A DNA stretch of 64,000 nucleotides, from assembly GCA_041071465.1 (NCBI GenBank), contig CP163498.1, positions 1,116,001 through 1,180,000 of the forward strand, written 5' to 3'. The notes under the pieces are model-generated. The model saw nothing but the letters and a program-made list of their open reading frames with translations. It was not told where the DNA came from and did not search any database. Positions within the stretch are counted from its first letter, which is position 1. Each line of letters begins with the position of its first letter. Positions 19,122-29,721 of this stretch are shown piece after piece. This DNA comes from Pseudomonas putida (GTDB taxonomy: Bacteria; Pseudomonadota; Gammaproteobacteria; Pseudomonadales; Pseudomonadaceae). Both the position numbers and the translations under genes were made by a program.

Positions 19122-19409
19122 GTGCCGTAACGATTTTCCTGCCTGTGGGCTGTGAGAGATGACTTACAGATGACAATGGCAGGTATCCACTACCGTGCCC
19201 TTACAACTTCGACAGGTACTACGGGAACACCCCAAGACCGTGTCCATGCTGGAGATACGCGCCCCTTAAAAATCGTCCTAGTGGTTGATTTCAAAGGATT
19301 TATCCACTTGAAAAAACAAGCACAGCAACGCGCCAAGTAGCGCATTGCAATAAAGACGGCTGCATTTCAGGGCACGTTTTTTAATTGATGGCTTTTTACT
19401 GCCAACTTT

Positions 19410-19431
19410 GAGCGCATAACTTTTTGCGCTC
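19410..19431 (+). other. hairpin in the algD leader
   Basis: GAGCGCA and TGCGCTC form a 7-bp stem around an A/T-rich loop about 130 bases before algD. It could affect leader stability or regulation; no T-run follows. Confidence 0.35.
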
Positions 19432-19562
19432 CGGATTTATTTTGCCTGCGCTCGGCGAAGTGTGCATTCGCCATGGATCCGTGCGCCCGAAAACTGTTGT
19501 TAATCAACCCAGCCCGGCACTCTGCGGAGGCGCCGGCGTGATAAACACATGAGGTGATAGCG

Positions 19563-20879
19563 ATGCGTATCAGCATCTTTGGTTTGGGTTATGTGGGTGC
19601 AGTCTGTGCAGGCTGCCTGACGGCGCGTGGCCATGAAGTGATCGGTGTGGACGTGTCCAGCACCAAGATCGACCTGATCAACCAGGGCAAGTCGCCCATC
19701 GTCGAACCTGGCCTGGAAGCACTGCTGCAACAGGGCATCGCCAATGGCCGCCTGCGTGGCACCACCGACTTCGCCGAAGCCATCCGTGCCAGCGATGTGT
19801 CGATGATCTGCGTGGGTACGCCCAGCAAGAAAAACGGCGACCTGGGCCTTGAGTACATCGAATCGGTGTGCCGTGAAATCGGCTACGTGCTGCGTGACAC
19901 CACCCGCCGTCACACCATCGTGGTGCGCAGCACCGTGCTGCCGGGCACCGTCAAGAATGTGGTCATCCCGATCCTCGAAGACTGCTCGGGCAAAAAGGCC
20001 GGCGTCGACTTCGGTGTCGCGGTCAACCCGGAATTCCTGCGTGAAAGCACCGCCATCAAGGACTACGACCAGCCACCGATGACGGTTATCGGCGAACTGG
20101 ACAGCGCCAGCGGCGACATCCTCCAGGCCCTGTACGAAGAGCTTGACGCCCCGGTCATCCGCAAGCCGATCGAGGTGGCCGAGATGATCAAGTACACCTG
20201 CAACGTGTGGCACGCCACCAAGGTCACCTTCGCCAACGAAATCGGCAACATTGCCAAGGCGGTAGGCGTTGATGGCCGTGAAGTGATGGACGTGGTCTGC
20301 CAGGACACGGTGCTGAACCTGTCCCAGTACTACATGCGCCCAGGTTTCGCCTTCGGCGGCTCGTGCCTGCCCAAGGACGTGCGTGCCCTCACCTACCGTG
20401 CCGCCAGTCTCGATGTGCGCGCACCGCTGCTCGACTCGCTGATGCGCAGCAACGAATCGCAGGTGCAGAACGCTTTCGAGCTGATCGAAGCCCACGACAA
20501 GCGCAAGGTCGCCCTGCTGGGCCTGAGCTTCAAAGCCGGCACCGACGACCTGCGCGAAAGCCCACTGGTCGAGCTGGCCGAGCGCCTGATCGGCAAGGGC
20601 TACCAGTTGGACATCTACGACGAGAACGTCCAGTACGCCCGCGTCCACGGCGCCAACAAGGACTACATCGAATCGAAGATCCCGCATGTGTCGTCGCTGC
20701 TCAATGCCAACTTCCAGCAGGTGATCGACAACGCCGACATCATCGTCCTCGGCAACCGTGACGAGCAGTTCCGCGCGCTGGCCCAGCAAGCGCCAGCTGG
20801 CAAGCAAGTAATCGACTTGGTCGGTTTCATGAGCAAACCAACCTGCACCACCAGCCGTACCGAAGGCATCTGCTGGTAA
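19563..20879 (+). CDS. algD: GDP-mannose 6-dehydrogenase
   Basis: This 438-residue enzyme oxidises GDP-mannose to GDP-mannuronate with NAD+, the committed step to alginate. The Rossmann motif GLGYVGAVCAGC is at the N-terminus, and the catalytic cysteine lies in FAFGGSCLPKD at residue 268, the position known for P. aeruginosa AlgD. The start MRISIFGLGYVG (19563) has GAGGTG upstream and is preferred to 19554. It is the first gene of the alginate operon, behind the AlgU-type promoter. Confidence 0.98.
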   Translation: MRISIFGLGYVGAVCAGCLTARGHEVIGVDVSSTKIDLINQGKSPIVEPGLEALLQQGIANGRLRGTTDFAEAIRASDVSMICVGTPSKKNGDLGLEYIESVCREIGYVLRDTTRRHTIVVRSTVLPGTVKNVVIPILEDCSGKKAGVDFGVAVNPEFLRESTAIKDYDQPPMTVIGELDSASGDILQALYEELDAPVIRKPIEVAEMIKYTCNVWHATKVTFANEIGNIAKAVGVDGREVMDVVCQDTVLNLSQYYMRPGFAFGGSCLPKDVRALTYRAASLDVRAPLLDSLMRSNESQVQNAFELIEAHDKRKVALLGLSFKAGTDDLRESPLVELAERLIGKGYQLDIYDENVQYARVHGANKDYIESKIPHVSSLLNANFQQVIDNADIIVLGNRDEQFRALAQQAPAGKQVIDLVGFMSKPTCTTSRTEGICW

Positions 20880-20954
20880 GTGCCTGACCGGGCAGCGCAA
20901 GCCCTCCCCACTTGCGCTGCCCACCCTCCCCCGAATTTTCGACGGATGCTGAAC

Positions 20955-22436
20955 ATGCAAAGGCTCCAGACCGTGCTGTTGCAGTGCGCCGGGTGGCTGC
21001 TCTACATGAGCCTGCTCATGCTGATCGCCCTGGCCCTGCCAGCCGATATCTTCGACTCGCAATCGAAGCACTTCATCTTCCTGGTCGGCGCAGTCGGCAT
21101 CTGGCGCTATTCCATGGGCGCCACCCATTTCATCCGCGGCATGATCTTCCTCTACGGCGTGTACCCGTACCTGCGCCGCAAGGTGCAGAAAATGGGCACT
21201 GCTGCCGACCCGTCGCACGTTTACCTGATGGTGACCAGCTTCCGCATCGAAGCGCTGACCACCGCCCAGGTGTACAGCTCGGTGATCCGCGAGGCGATCA
21301 ACTGCGGCTTCCCCACCACCGTGGTCTGCTCACTGGTGGAAATGTCCGATGAGCTGCTGGTGAAAAGCCTGTGGGCCAAATACAACCCACCAGCCCATGT
21401 GAAGCTGGACATCGTGCGCATCGCCGGCACCGGCAAGCGCGATGGCCTGGCCTACGGCTTCCGCGCCATCTCACGCATGCTGCCGGACGAGAACGCCGTG
21501 GTGGCGGTGATCGACGGGGACACCGTGCTGGCCGATGGCGTGGTACGCAAGACCGTACCGTGGTTCAAGCTGTTCCCCAACGTCGGTGGCCTGACCACCA
21601 ACGAATTCTGCGAGGTGCGCGGCGGCTACATCATGAGCGAGTGGCACAAGCTGCGCTTCGCCCAGCGCCACATCAACATGTGCTCGATGGCACTGAGCAA
21701 GCGCGTGCTGACCATGACCGGCCGCATGTCGATGTTCCGCGCCAGCGTGGTGACCAACCCCGAATTCATCGCCGATGTTGAAAGCGACTCGCTGATGCAC
21801 TGGCGCCTGGGCCGCTTCAAGTTCCTCACCGGTGACGACAAGTCCAGCTGGTTCAGCCTGATGCGCCTGGGCTACGACACGTTCTACGTGCCGGACGCGG
21901 CCATCAACACGGTCGAGCACCCGCCGGAAAAAAGCTTCTTCAAAGCCAGCCGCAAGCTGATGTACCGCTGGTACGGCAACAACCTGCGGCAGAACTCCCG
22001 CGCACTGGGCCTGGGCCTGGGCCGCCTGGGGTTGTTCACCAGCATCGTGCTGTTCGACCAGCGCGTGTCGATGTGGACCAGCCTGCTGGGCCTGACCGTG
22101 GCGGTGATCGCCAGCCTCAAGTTCGGCCTGGCCTTCCTGCTGGTGTACCTGCTGTGGATCGGCATTACCCGCCTGATCCTCACCATCATGCTGCTGTGCT
22201 CCGGCCACAACGTAGGCCCGGCCTACCCGCTGATTCTCTATTACAACCAGATCATCGGCGCACTGATGAAGATCTACGTGTTCTTCCGCCTCGACAAACA
22301 GTCGTGGACGCGTCAGCCCACTGCCCTCAAGCGTGACCTCGCCAGCTTTCAACAATGGTTCAACACCTGGTCCTCGCGGACCATGACCTTCTCGGCTGCC
22401 AGCATCTTCGTTGCTGTGCTGTTCATGGTCGTGTGA
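20955..22436 (+). CDS. alg8: alginate polymerase (glycosyltransferase) Alg8
   Basis: This 493-residue inner-membrane family 2 glycosyltransferase polymerises GDP-mannuronate to polymannuronate. It has N-terminal membrane helices ([21 protein letters not shown]), a cytoplasmic GT domain with VIDGDTV and [13 protein letters not shown], a YRWYGNN segment near the acceptor motif, and a C-terminal cluster of helices. The start [14 protein letters not shown] at 20955 gives the usual length of about 494. Alternative ATGs occur at 20946 and 20880. It works with Alg44, which supplies c-di-GMP control. Confidence 0.96.
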   Translation: MQRLQTVLLQCAGWLLYMSLLMLIALALPADIFDSQSKHFIFLVGAVGIWRYSMGATHFIRGMIFLYGVYPYLRRKVQKMGTAADPSHVYLMVTSFRIEALTTAQVYSSVIREAINCGFPTTVVCSLVEMSDELLVKSLWAKYNPPAHVKLDIVRIAGTGKRDGLAYGFRAISRMLPDENAVVAVIDGDTVLADGVVRKTVPWFKLFPNVGGLTTNEFCEVRGGYIMSEWHKLRFAQRHINMCSMALSKRVLTMTGRMSMFRASVVTNPEFIADVESDSLMHWRLGRFKFLTGDDKSSWFSLMRLGYDTFYVPDAAINTVEHPPEKSFFKASRKLMYRWYGNNLRQNSRALGLGLGRLGLFTSIVLFDQRVSMWTSLLGLTVAVIASLKFGLAFLLVYLLWIGITRLILTIMLLCSGHNVGPAYPLILYYNQIIGALMKIYVFFRLDKQSWTRQPTALKRDLASFQQWFNTWSSRTMTFSAASIFVAVLFMVV

Positions 22437-22473
22437 GCCCAACCCGGATCGGATCTAACAGGAACAAACCACC

Positions 22474-23640
22474 ATGAATACCGCCGTGAACGTCAATGTC
22501 GTGCATGAGTCCGAAGCCCAGCGCCAACACGCCCGGGTACGCATTCCCGCCAAGCTGCGCTTCCTGGACGCCCAGCGCCAGACCCACGAAGTGAAGGTCG
22601 ACGACCTTTCCGCCGGTGGCCTGAGCTTCCACACCAAGCAGCAGCTGACGGTAGGCGATGTACTGCGCGGGCGCCTGCAGTTCGTGGTCGACAACCTGGG
22701 CCTGTCGATCGACATCGAGTTCCAGGTGCGCTCGTACAACCCGGACAATGGCCGTACCGGCGCGCAGTTCCAGAACCTTGAACCACGCGACATCGCCACG
22801 CTGCGGCACATCATCACCAGCCACCTGTCCGGTGAGCTGATCAGCATCGGCGACGTGCTCAGTACCCTGCAGCGCGACAACTTCACCAAGGCGCGCAAGC
22901 AGAAGGACGGTGGTTCTGGCCTGAGCGCCTTCGGCCGGCTCAAGGCCGTTACCGTCACCCTCGGCGTGTTCGTGGTCGGCGTTGCAGCTTTTGGCTTCGT
23001 CGCCAAGTCGCTGTACGGCATGTACTTCGTCAGCCATGCCGAAGCGGGTGTGGTCGCGGTACCGACCACCACCGTCACCATGCCGCGCGACGGCACTGTG
23101 AGCAGCCTGGTCGAAAGTGGCGGGCAGATCGCCAAGGGCGCGCCACTGGCCAGCTTCACCACCAGCATGCTGGACATGCTCAAGGGCAACCTTGAAGACG
23201 CACAGCTGGAGCCGGCGAAGATCGAGGAGCTGTTCGGCAAGCAGCTGTCCGGCACCCTCACCAGCCCCTGCGATTGTGTGGTCGCCCGCCAGTTGGTGGA
23301 CGATGGCCAGTACGCAGCCAAAGGCCAGGCGATCTTCCAGCTGATCCCGCGCACCACCACGCCGATGGTCGAGGCCCGCTTCAGCTACCGCCAGTTCGAC
23401 GAGGTCAAGCCGGGTACCCGGGTCAACTTCCAGGTCGCCGGCGAAGACGAAGTGCGCACCGGCCAGATCGTCAGCAGCACCAGCCTCAACAGCGAAGACC
23501 TGTCCTCCGACATCCGCGTGCAGATCAAGCCTGACACTGGAATGCCCGCCGAACTGGCCGGCCGCCCGGCTTCGGTCAACAGCGACCGTGGCCCGTCTAT
23601 GAACTGGCTGATCGACAAAGCAGTGGCCCGTGGGCTGTAA
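22474..23640 (+). CDS. alg44: alginate biosynthesis protein Alg44 (PilZ c-di-GMP receptor)
   Basis: This 388-residue protein has an N-terminal cytoplasmic PilZ domain with R17-Q-H-A-R21 and D44-L-S46-A-G-G, the exact c-di-GMP-binding positions known in Alg44. A single membrane helix follows (TLGVFVVGVAAFGFVA), then a periplasmic membrane-fusion-like domain containing LTSPCDCVVARQLV. C-di-GMP binding activates polymerisation by Alg8, and the periplasmic part links the synthase to the export complex. A conserved ribosome site lies ahead of the ATG at 22474. Its stop is 12 bases before algK. Confidence 0.97.
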   Translation: MNTAVNVNVVHESEAQRQHARVRIPAKLRFLDAQRQTHEVKVDDLSAGGLSFHTKQQLTVGDVLRGRLQFVVDNLGLSIDIEFQVRSYNPDNGRTGAQFQNLEPRDIATLRHIITSHLSGELISIGDVLSTLQRDNFTKARKQKDGGSGLSAFGRLKAVTVTLGVFVVGVAAFGFVAKSLYGMYFVSHAEAGVVAVPTTTVTMPRDGTVSSLVESGGQIAKGAPLASFTTSMLDMLKGNLEDAQLEPAKIEELFGKQLSGTLTSPCDCVVARQLVDDGQYAAKGQAIFQLIPRTTTPMVEARFSYRQFDEVKPGTRVNFQVAGEDEVRTGQIVSSTSLNSEDLSSDIRVQIKPDTGMPAELAGRPASVNSDRGPSMNWLIDKAVARGL

Positions 23641-23652
23641 GAGGAACTTGCG

Positions 23653-25203
23653 ATGACTAGCATGCCGCCGTTGCGAGGGCTTTGCCCTCGATCGCGACAC
23701 AAGGCCGCTCCTACAGGGTCCGAGTCGTTCTCCCATCTGTCGCCTGGCACTCAACCTGTAGGAGCGGCCTTGCGTCGCGATCGAGCGCGCAGCGCTCGCC
23801 CATTCGCATGGTGCACACTCGCCCTGGCCATTACCCTGGCCGGCTGTGCCGGCCTGCCCGACCAGCGCCTGGCCAACGAGGCCATGAAGCGCGGTGACAC
23901 GGCATTGGCCGAGCGCAACTACAAGGCCCTGGCCGACCTGGGCTACAGCGAAGCACAAGTAGGCCTGGCAGACATCAAGGTGGCCACCCGCGACCCATCG
24001 CAAATCAAGGAAGCCGAGGCCACCTACCGCGCAGCGGCGGCCACTTCGCCCCGTGCCCAGGCGCGCCTTGGCCGCCTGCTGGTGGCCAAGCCCGACAGCA
24101 CCCAGGCCGAACGCGAAGAAGCCGAAACCCTGCTCAAGCAGGCTGCGAAGCAGGGCGAAAGCAATACCCTGATTCCGCTGGCAATGCTCTACCTCAGCTA
24201 CCCGCAGAGCTTCCCCAAGGTCAATGCGCAGCAGCAGATCGACCAATGGCGCGCCGCCGGCAACCCGGAAGCGGGCCTGGCCCAAGTGCTGCTGTACCGC
24301 ACCCAGGGCACCTACGACCAGCACCTGGGCGACGTGGAGAAGATCTGCAAGGCCGCCCTGAACAGCACCGACATCTGCTACGTCGAACTGGCCACCGTGT
24401 ACCAGAAGCGTGGCCAGGCCGACCAGCAAGCCGCCCTGCTCGCCCAGTTGAAGTCCGCCTACGCCCGTGGCGCGGTGCCGGCCACTCGGGTCGACAGCGT
24501 TGTCCGGGTGCTGGCCGACCGCAGCCTTGGCCAGACCGACGAGAAAACCGCCAAGGACCTGCTTGAGCAGGTGGCCCCCGCCAACCCGGCATCCTGGGTC
24601 AGCCTGGCGCAACTGCTGTACGACTTCCCCGAACTGGGCGATACCGACCAGCTAATGGCTTACATCGACAAGGGCCGCGAGGCCGAACAACCACGCGCCG
24701 AACTGTTGCTGGGCCGCCTGTACTACGAAGGCAAAACCCTGCCAGCCGACGCGAAAAAAGCCGAGCAGCACCTGCAAGCCGCCGCCGACGCTGGCGAAAT
24801 CAGCGCCCATTACTACCTGGGCCAGCTGTACCGCCGTGGCTACCTGGGCAATGTCGAGCCGCAGAAAGCCGTCGATCACCTGCTGGCCGCCGCCCGTGGT
24901 GGGCAGAACAGCGCCGACTATGCCCTGGCCCAGCTGTTCAGCGAAGGCCACGGCATCCGCCCGCAACCGGGCAACGCCTGGGTGTTCGCCCAGCTGTCGC
25001 AGGCCAACCCGACGCCGCAATCGAGCGAACTGCTGCAGCAACTCGACCAGCAACTCACGCCTGACCAGCGCAGCCAGGCCCAGCAACTGTTGGGCCAGGA
25101 AAAGCGCGCACGCGGCAGCATGGCGCAGGGCGCGAACAGCACCCTGGCCCTCGAAGCCCTGCAAGACGACGAAAAAGAAGTAGACGGTGAGGACTCGCTA
25201 TGA
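23653..25203 (+). CDS. algK: alginate export lipoprotein AlgK with REPIN insertion in the signal peptide region
   Basis: AlgK is an outer-membrane lipoprotein made of Sel1/TPR-like helical repeats that helps localise the AlgE porin and scaffolds the trans-periplasmic complex. Repeats are visible throughout, for example [20 protein letters not shown]. The frame begins at ATG 23653 after GAGGAA and encodes 516 residues, whereas P. aeruginosa AlgK has 475. The extra 41 codons coincide exactly with a 123-bp REPIN (23675-23797). The lipobox LAGC (Cys65) now lies about 40 residues further from the start. An in-frame TTG at 23770 would give a short signal peptide starting [10 protein letters not shown], but no ribosome site is evident. 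The stop overlaps algE by four bases (ATGA). Confidence 0.93.
   Translation: MTSMPPLRGLCPRSRHKAAPTGSESFSHLSPGTQPVGAALRRDRARSARPFAWCTLALAITLAGCAGLPDQRLANEAMKRGDTALAERNYKALADLGYSEAQVGLADIKVATRDPSQIKEAEATYRAAAATSPRAQARLGRLLVAKPDSTQAEREEAETLLKQAAKQGESNTLIPLAMLYLSYPQSFPKVNAQQQIDQWRAAGNPEAGLAQVLLYRTQGTYDQHLGDVEKICKAALNSTDICYVELATVYQKRGQADQQAALLAQLKSAYARGAVPATRVDSVVRVLADRSLGQTDEKTAKDLLEQVAPANPASWVSLAQLLYDFPELGDTDQLMAYIDKGREAEQPRAELLLGRLYYEGKTLPADAKKAEQHLQAAADAGEISAHYYLGQLYRRGYLGNVEPQKAVDHLLAAARGGQNSADYALAQLFSEGHGIRPQPGNAWVFAQLSQANPTPQSSELLQQLDQQLTPDQRSQAQQLLGQEKRARGSMAQGANSTLALEALQDDEKEVDGEDSL
23675..23797. repeat. REPIN inserted in frame within algK
   Basis: Two REP sequences in inverted orientation (28-bp arms 23690-23717 and 23755-23782, one mismatch) are each flanked by a small outer hairpin: GAGGGC-TTT-GCCCTC and GAGCGC-GCA-GCGCTC. 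The total is 123 bp, divisible by three and free of in-frame stops. Confidence 0.92.
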
Positions 25204-26678
25204 CGCTCAATCCCTTCGTGAAAGCCGGCATCGGCCTGAGCTTCGCCCTGCTGTGGTCCTGCCCGACCCTGGCGGAAATGACCGCTGAAAAGAATTTTGG
25301 CCTGGACGTGAAAATCACCGGCCAGTCGGAAGACGACCGCGACCTGGGCACCCGCCCTGGTGGAGACGTCAACGGCCTGGGCCTGGACCTGCGCCCTTGG
25401 GTGTACGGCGAGCGCGGTAACTGGAGTGCCTATGCCATGGGCCAGGCCGTCGCCGCCACCGACACCATCGAAACCGACACCCTGCGCCAGAACGACGACG
25501 GCACCAGCACCGAAACCGGCGACGACAGCCGCCAACCGGACAAAAGCTACCTGGCCATGCGCGAGTTCTGGGTCGGCTACAGCGGCCTCACCGCCTACCC
25601 CGGCGAGCAACTGCGCTTCGGCCGCCAGCGCCTGCGCAGCGACGATGGCATGTGGCGCGACACCAACATCGAAGCATTGAACTGGACCTTCGACACCACC
25701 CTGCTCAAGGCCGACCTGGGCGTGGCCCAGCGCTTCAGCGAGTACCGCACCGACCTCACCGAACTGGCCCCGGAAGACAAGGACCGCACCCACATCTACG
25801 GCAACGTCGCCACGCAGTGGACGCCTGGCCATTGGGTTGGCGTGCGGGCACACCATACGCACGACAGCGGCAGCCTGAAAAACCCCGGCGAAACCGTCGA
25901 CGCGCTGGACAAGACCCGCACTGGCGAGTTGACCTGGCTGGGCCTGGAAGCCAACAGCGACGCCTACAACTGGCGCAACGACCACACCGTCAACTACTGG
26001 GGTAGCGTCACCTGGCTGACCGGTGACCGCGACACCCTCAGCAGCCAGGCCGTCGGCAACGATCAGATTGCCACCGGCAAGCAGAGCGGCGACGTCAATG
26101 CATGGGCCACCGACCTTGGCATTCGCCTGCGCCTGGACCCGCAATGGCAAGTCGGTGCGGCCTACGCCCGTGGCAGCGGCGGTGGTGGCGACGACGGCTC
26201 GAACAACTTCGAGCAGACCGGCCTTGAGAGCAACCGCTCCAACTTCACCGGCACCCGCTCGCGCGTGCACCGCTTCGGCGAAGCTTTCCGTGGCGAGCTG
26301 GGCAACTTGCAGGCAGCCACCCTGTTCGCCTCCTGGCAGCTGCGCGACGACTACGACGCCAGCCTGATCTACCACAAATTCTGGCGGGTCGACGGTAACC
26401 AGAACATCGGCTCCAGCGGCATCAACGCGGTGGTCAACGACAACGGCGTGAACCGCCCGCTGGTCGACGGCGAAAAAGACCTTGGCCAGGAAATGGACGT
26501 GGTCGTGACCAAGTACTTCAAGCAAGGCCTGCTGCCGGCATCGATGAGCCAGGCCATCGACGAGCCGTCCGCCCTGGTGCGCCTGCGTGCCGGTGTATTC
26601 AAGCCGGGCGATGCCTACGGCAAGGAAGCGGACTCGTACATGCACCGCGCCTTCGTCGATGTGATCTGGCGCTTCTGA
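25200..26678 (+). CDS. algE: alginate outer-membrane porin AlgE
   Basis: This 492-residue protein has a signal peptide ([16 protein letters not shown]) and many amphipathic beta strands ending in aromatic IWRF, as expected of the 18-stranded barrel through which alginate leaves the cell. Charged, glycine-rich loops such as [17 protein letters not shown] are seen. Its ATG overlaps the algK stop, consistent with their functional pairing: AlgK is needed for AlgE placement. In P. aeruginosa the pore is lined by arginines that attract the anionic polymer. Confidence 0.96.
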   Translation: MTLNPFVKAGIGLSFALLWSCPTLAEMTAEKNFGLDVKITGQSEDDRDLGTRPGGDVNGLGLDLRPWVYGERGNWSAYAMGQAVAATDTIETDTLRQNDDGTSTETGDDSRQPDKSYLAMREFWVGYSGLTAYPGEQLRFGRQRLRSDDGMWRDTNIEALNWTFDTTLLKADLGVAQRFSEYRTDLTELAPEDKDRTHIYGNVATQWTPGHWVGVRAHHTHDSGSLKNPGETVDALDKTRTGELTWLGLEANSDAYNWRNDHTVNYWGSVTWLTGDRDTLSSQAVGNDQIATGKQSGDVNAWATDLGIRLRLDPQWQVGAAYARGSGGGGDDGSNNFEQTGLESNRSNFTGTRSRVHRFGEAFRGELGNLQAATLFASWQLRDDYDASLIYHKFWRVDGNQNIGSSGINAVVNDNGVNRPLVDGEKDLGQEMDVVVTKYFKQGLLPASMSQAIDEPSALVRLRAGVFKPGDAYGKEADSYMHRAFVDVIWRF

Positions 26679-26700
26679 GGCCGGTAGGGGACTGACCGTT

Positions 26701-28260
26701 ATGAACCTTCACCCGCACTTACGTCACAGCCTGTTGGCCAGCGCCTTGCTGCTGGCCAGCGGCCTGGCCGCTGCCGCAGAACCCCAGGTGATCGCCAAGG
26801 AGCTGCAGCAGGCCAAGACCTACACAGTGGCCAGCGCACCGATCGAACCGCTGCAGATGGACCCGCCAAAGCTGCCCGACTTGACCGGTTTCACCGCCGA
26901 GGCGGTGCAGAAAAAGATCGACCGTAGCCACAAAGGCAAGGTCAGCCTGCGCCGCATGTTCCAGGAGGACACCCTCAAGGAGTTCGTCGGCGGCGACAAC
27001 AAGGCAGCCGAGTGGGTGCAGCGCCAGCACGGCATTCCGCAGGCGATCTTCGTCGATGACGGCCATGTCGACCTGGTCGAGCTGAGCAAGAAGGTGCCCA
27101 AACAGTACCTCAGCGAAGTCGAGCCCGGTGTGTACCTGGCGCGCCTGCCGATCGTGGTCGGGCAAAAGGGCATCCTCGAGATCGACGGCAAGGTCAAGCA
27201 GCTGCGCCTGTCCCAGGAGGGCGGTTCGTTCCTGGTCAACGACGGCAAGCTGTTCGTCACCGACACCCAGGTGACCGGCTGGCGGGAAAAGGACAATGGC
27301 CCGGCCACCTTCCGCTCGCCCAAGGAATTCCGCCCGTTCCTGCTGTCGTGGGGCGGCACCGAGACCTACATCGTCAACACCAGGATGGCCAGCTTCGGCT
27401 ACGCCAAGTCCAAGTCGTATGGCGTGAGCATTTCGCAGTACACGCCGAACATGGCCAAGCGCATGGGCCGCCCGGAACCCACCGGCTGGATCATCGGCTC
27501 GGAATTCAGCGACATGTGGTACGGCTTCTATTGCTACGAAACCCAGGATTTCGTGGTCAAGGACAGCACCTACCGCGACAACATCGTCTACGGCATCGAC
27601 CCGCACGACCGCTCGCACCGCCTGATCATCGCCGGCAACACGGTGTACGGCACCAAGAAGAAGCACGGCATCATCGTTTCGCGTGAGGTCAACGACAGCT
27701 GGATCATCAACAACAAGAGCTACGACAACAAGCTCTCGGGCGTAGTGATCGACCGTAACAGCGTCAACAACCTGGTGGCCTACAACGAGATTTACCGCAA
27801 CCACACCGACGGCATCACCCTGTACGAAAGTGGCGACAACCTGATCTGGGGCAACAAGCTGATCAACAACCGCCGCCACGGCATCCGCGTGCGCAACAGC
27901 GTGAACATCCGTCTGTACGAAAACGTCGCCATGGCCAACGGCCTGGTCGGCGTGTACGGCCACATCAAGGACCTGTCCGACACCGACCGCGATATTGCCC
28001 TCGACCCGTTCGACACCAAGGTGTCGCTGATCGTGGTGGGTGGCGAGCTGGCGGCCAACGGCTCCGGCCCGCTGTCGATCGACTCGCCGCTGTCGGTCGA
28101 ACTGTACAAGGTATCCATGCTCGCCCCACGCAAGGCCAGCGGCATCAGCCTCAATGGCGTGCTGGGCGAGCGCCAGGACGAAATCCTCGACCTGCTGGTA
28201 CGCCAGCAGAAGGCTGTGCTGATCGACCCGGTCGAACGCCAGACCGAAATGATCGATTAA
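26701..28260 (+). CDS. algG: mannuronan C5-epimerase AlgG
   Basis: This 519-residue periplasmic enzyme turns some D-mannuronate residues to L-guluronate in the polymer. A signal peptide (LLASALLLASGLAAAAE) is followed by a right-handed beta-helix with CASH/parallel repeats such as NNKSYDNKLSGVVIDRNS. The catalytic DPHD motif is at residues 300-303 (YGIDPHDRSHRL). AlgG also protects nascent alginate from AlgL as part of the export scaffold. It follows algE by 22 bases. Confidence 0.97.
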   Translation: MNLHPHLRHSLLASALLLASGLAAAAEPQVIAKELQQAKTYTVASAPIEPLQMDPPKLPDLTGFTAEAVQKKIDRSHKGKVSLRRMFQEDTLKEFVGGDNKAAEWVQRQHGIPQAIFVDDGHVDLVELSKKVPKQYLSEVEPGVYLARLPIVVGQKGILEIDGKVKQLRLSQEGGSFLVNDGKLFVTDTQVTGWREKDNGPATFRSPKEFRPFLLSWGGTETYIVNTRMASFGYAKSKSYGVSISQYTPNMAKRMGRPEPTGWIIGSEFSDMWYGFYCYETQDFVVKDSTYRDNIVYGIDPHDRSHRLIIAGNTVYGTKKKHGIIVSREVNDSWIINNKSYDNKLSGVVIDRNSVNNLVAYNEIYRNHTDGITLYESGDNLIWGNKLINNRRHGIRVRNSVNIRLYENVAMANGLVGVYGHIKDLSDTDRDIALDPFDTKVSLIVVGGELAANGSGPLSIDSPLSVELYKVSMLAPRKASGISLNGVLGERQDEILDLLVRQQKAVLIDPVERQTEMID

Positions 28261-28273
28261 GGAAGCCCAGACC

Positions 28274-29713
28274 ATGACTCCACACCTGATGAAATTGCTG
28301 GGCCTGTCCGCCGCCCTTCTGGCGATCAGCCAGGGCGTGCGCGCCGAAGACGTCAAGGCCCCGACCTTCAGCGCCGAGCCCTGCTGCCAGCTGTGCCCCG
28401 AAGCGCACGATGCCAGCCGCTACACCACCCGCTACCAGCAGAACTTCACCACGCTGGTGCAGGCCAAGGGTGACTGGCTGTTCCGTACCCGCGAAGACCT
28501 GCGCACCGAGTTCACCACCACCCCGGCCGGCTACAAGCGCCTGCAACAAGTGCACGACGCGTTCAAGAAGCGTGGCGTGGAACTGGTGGTGGTGTACCAG
28601 CCGACCCGTGGCCTGGTGAACCGCAACATGCTCAACCCGGCCGAGAAAGCCGCCTTCGACTACCCAAAGGCCCTGGGCAACTACCAGGCCATGCTCAAGC
28701 GCTTCGCCAGCATGGGCTACAACGTGCCCGACCTGTCGCCGCTGACCAACGAGCAACTGGCCGCCGCCGACCAGGGCAAGGACTTCTACTTCCGTGGCGA
28801 CCAGCACTGGACGCCCTATGGCGCCGAGCGCGCGGCAAAAATCGTGGCCGACACCGTGCACAAGATGCCGGCCTTCGAAGGCATACCGCGCAAGGAATTC
28901 GAGACCAAGAAGTCCGGGCGCATGGGCAAGACCGGCACCCTGCATAACGTAGCCGGCCAGCTGTGCGGCACCAGCTACGCGGTGCAGTACATGGACCAGT
29001 TCGCCACCGAGCCGAAAGGTTCGAGCGGCGGCGACGACCTGTTCGGTGACGGCGGCAACGCGCAGATCACCCTGGTCGGCACCAGCCACAGTGGCAAGAA
29101 CTACAACTTCTCGGGCTTCCTCGAGCAGTACATCGGCGCCGACGTGCTCAACGTTGCCTTCCCTGGCGGTGGCCTGGAGGGCTCGATGATCCAGTACCTG
29201 GGCAGCGAGGAATTCCAGAAGCACCCGCCGAAGATCCTGGTGTGGGAGTTCTCCCCGCTGTACCGCCTGGACCAGGAAACCATCTGGCGGCAAATCCTTG
29301 GCCTGCTCGATGACGGCTGCGACGACCGCCCTGCCCTGATGAGCGCCAGCACCACCCTCAAGCCCGGCAAGAACGAGCTGATGGTCAACGGCAAGGGCGG
29401 CGTGATCAAAGACTTGATCAACCGCAACCTGCAGATGGACGTGAAGTTCGAAGACCCGTCGGTGAAGGTGTTGCAAGCCACCCTCTGGTACCTCAACGGC
29501 CGCCACGAGGACATCAAGCTGGAAAAACCGGAAACCTCCGACACCGACGGCCGCTTCGTCTTCCAAATGCGTGAAGACGAAGACTGGGCCAGCCAGGGCC
29601 TGCTGGCGTTCGAGGTACAGGGGCCGGAAAGCGGCACCCAGAAGGTCGAGGCCAAGCTCTGCAAACGCAACAACTTCGCCGTGCCTGCGCAGACCGCGCA
29701 GGCCGGCCAGTGA
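28274..29713 (+). CDS. algX: alginate O-acetyltransferase AlgX
   Basis: This 479-residue periplasmic protein has a signal peptide, an N-terminal SGNH-hydrolase-like domain and a C-terminal carbohydrate-binding module. Catalytic residues are visible: D176 and H178 in [10 protein letters not shown], and the nucleophile S271 in GTSHSG. AlgX puts acetyl groups from AlgIJF onto mannuronate units and belongs to the periplasmic complex with AlgK and MucD. Cysteine-rich [10 protein letters not shown] lies near the mature N-terminus. It ends just before the algL ribosome site. Confidence 0.96.
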   Translation: MTPHLMKLLGLSAALLAISQGVRAEDVKAPTFSAEPCCQLCPEAHDASRYTTRYQQNFTTLVQAKGDWLFRTREDLRTEFTTTPAGYKRLQQVHDAFKKRGVELVVVYQPTRGLVNRNMLNPAEKAAFDYPKALGNYQAMLKRFASMGYNVPDLSPLTNEQLAAADQGKDFYFRGDQHWTPYGAERAAKIVADTVHKMPAFEGIPRKEFETKKSGRMGKTGTLHNVAGQLCGTSYAVQYMDQFATEPKGSSGGDDLFGDGGNAQITLVGTSHSGKNYNFSGFLEQYIGADVLNVAFPGGGLEGSMIQYLGSEEFQKHPPKILVWEFSPLYRLDQETIWRQILGLLDDGCDDRPALMSASTTLKPGKNELMVNGKGGVIKDLINRNLQMDVKFEDPSVKVLQATLWYLNGRHEDIKLEKPETSDTDGRFVFQMREDEDWASQGLLAFEVQGPESGTQKVEAKLCKRNNFAVPAQTAQAGQ

Positions 29714-29721
29714 GGCGATCC

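Larger units (their letters stand above)
18800..19562 (+). promoter_or_regulatory. long algD control region and leader
   Basis: About 760 bases separate yaaA from algD with no convincing gene. The region is AT-richer than its surroundings, as is usual for algD promoters that need bending and many regulators. ACCGTTCATACC (about 18917-18928) resembles the AlgR site core CCGTTCGTC with mismatches. A palindromic GAAAAATATTTTCC lies at 18945-18958. The part after about 19127 would be an untranslated leader of about 435 bases. A 62-codon frame within it (19152-19340) lacks a ribosome site. Confidence 0.6.

Noticed and set aside
19152..19340. 62-codon frame in the algD leader as a leader peptide
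   Set aside because: It starts at a GTG without a ribosome site; no regulatory codon run such as repeated residues is visible.
19500..24612. Long minus-strand frames opposite algD, alg8, alg44 and algK
   Set aside because: Shadow frames; the sense strand encodes well-known alginate proteins.
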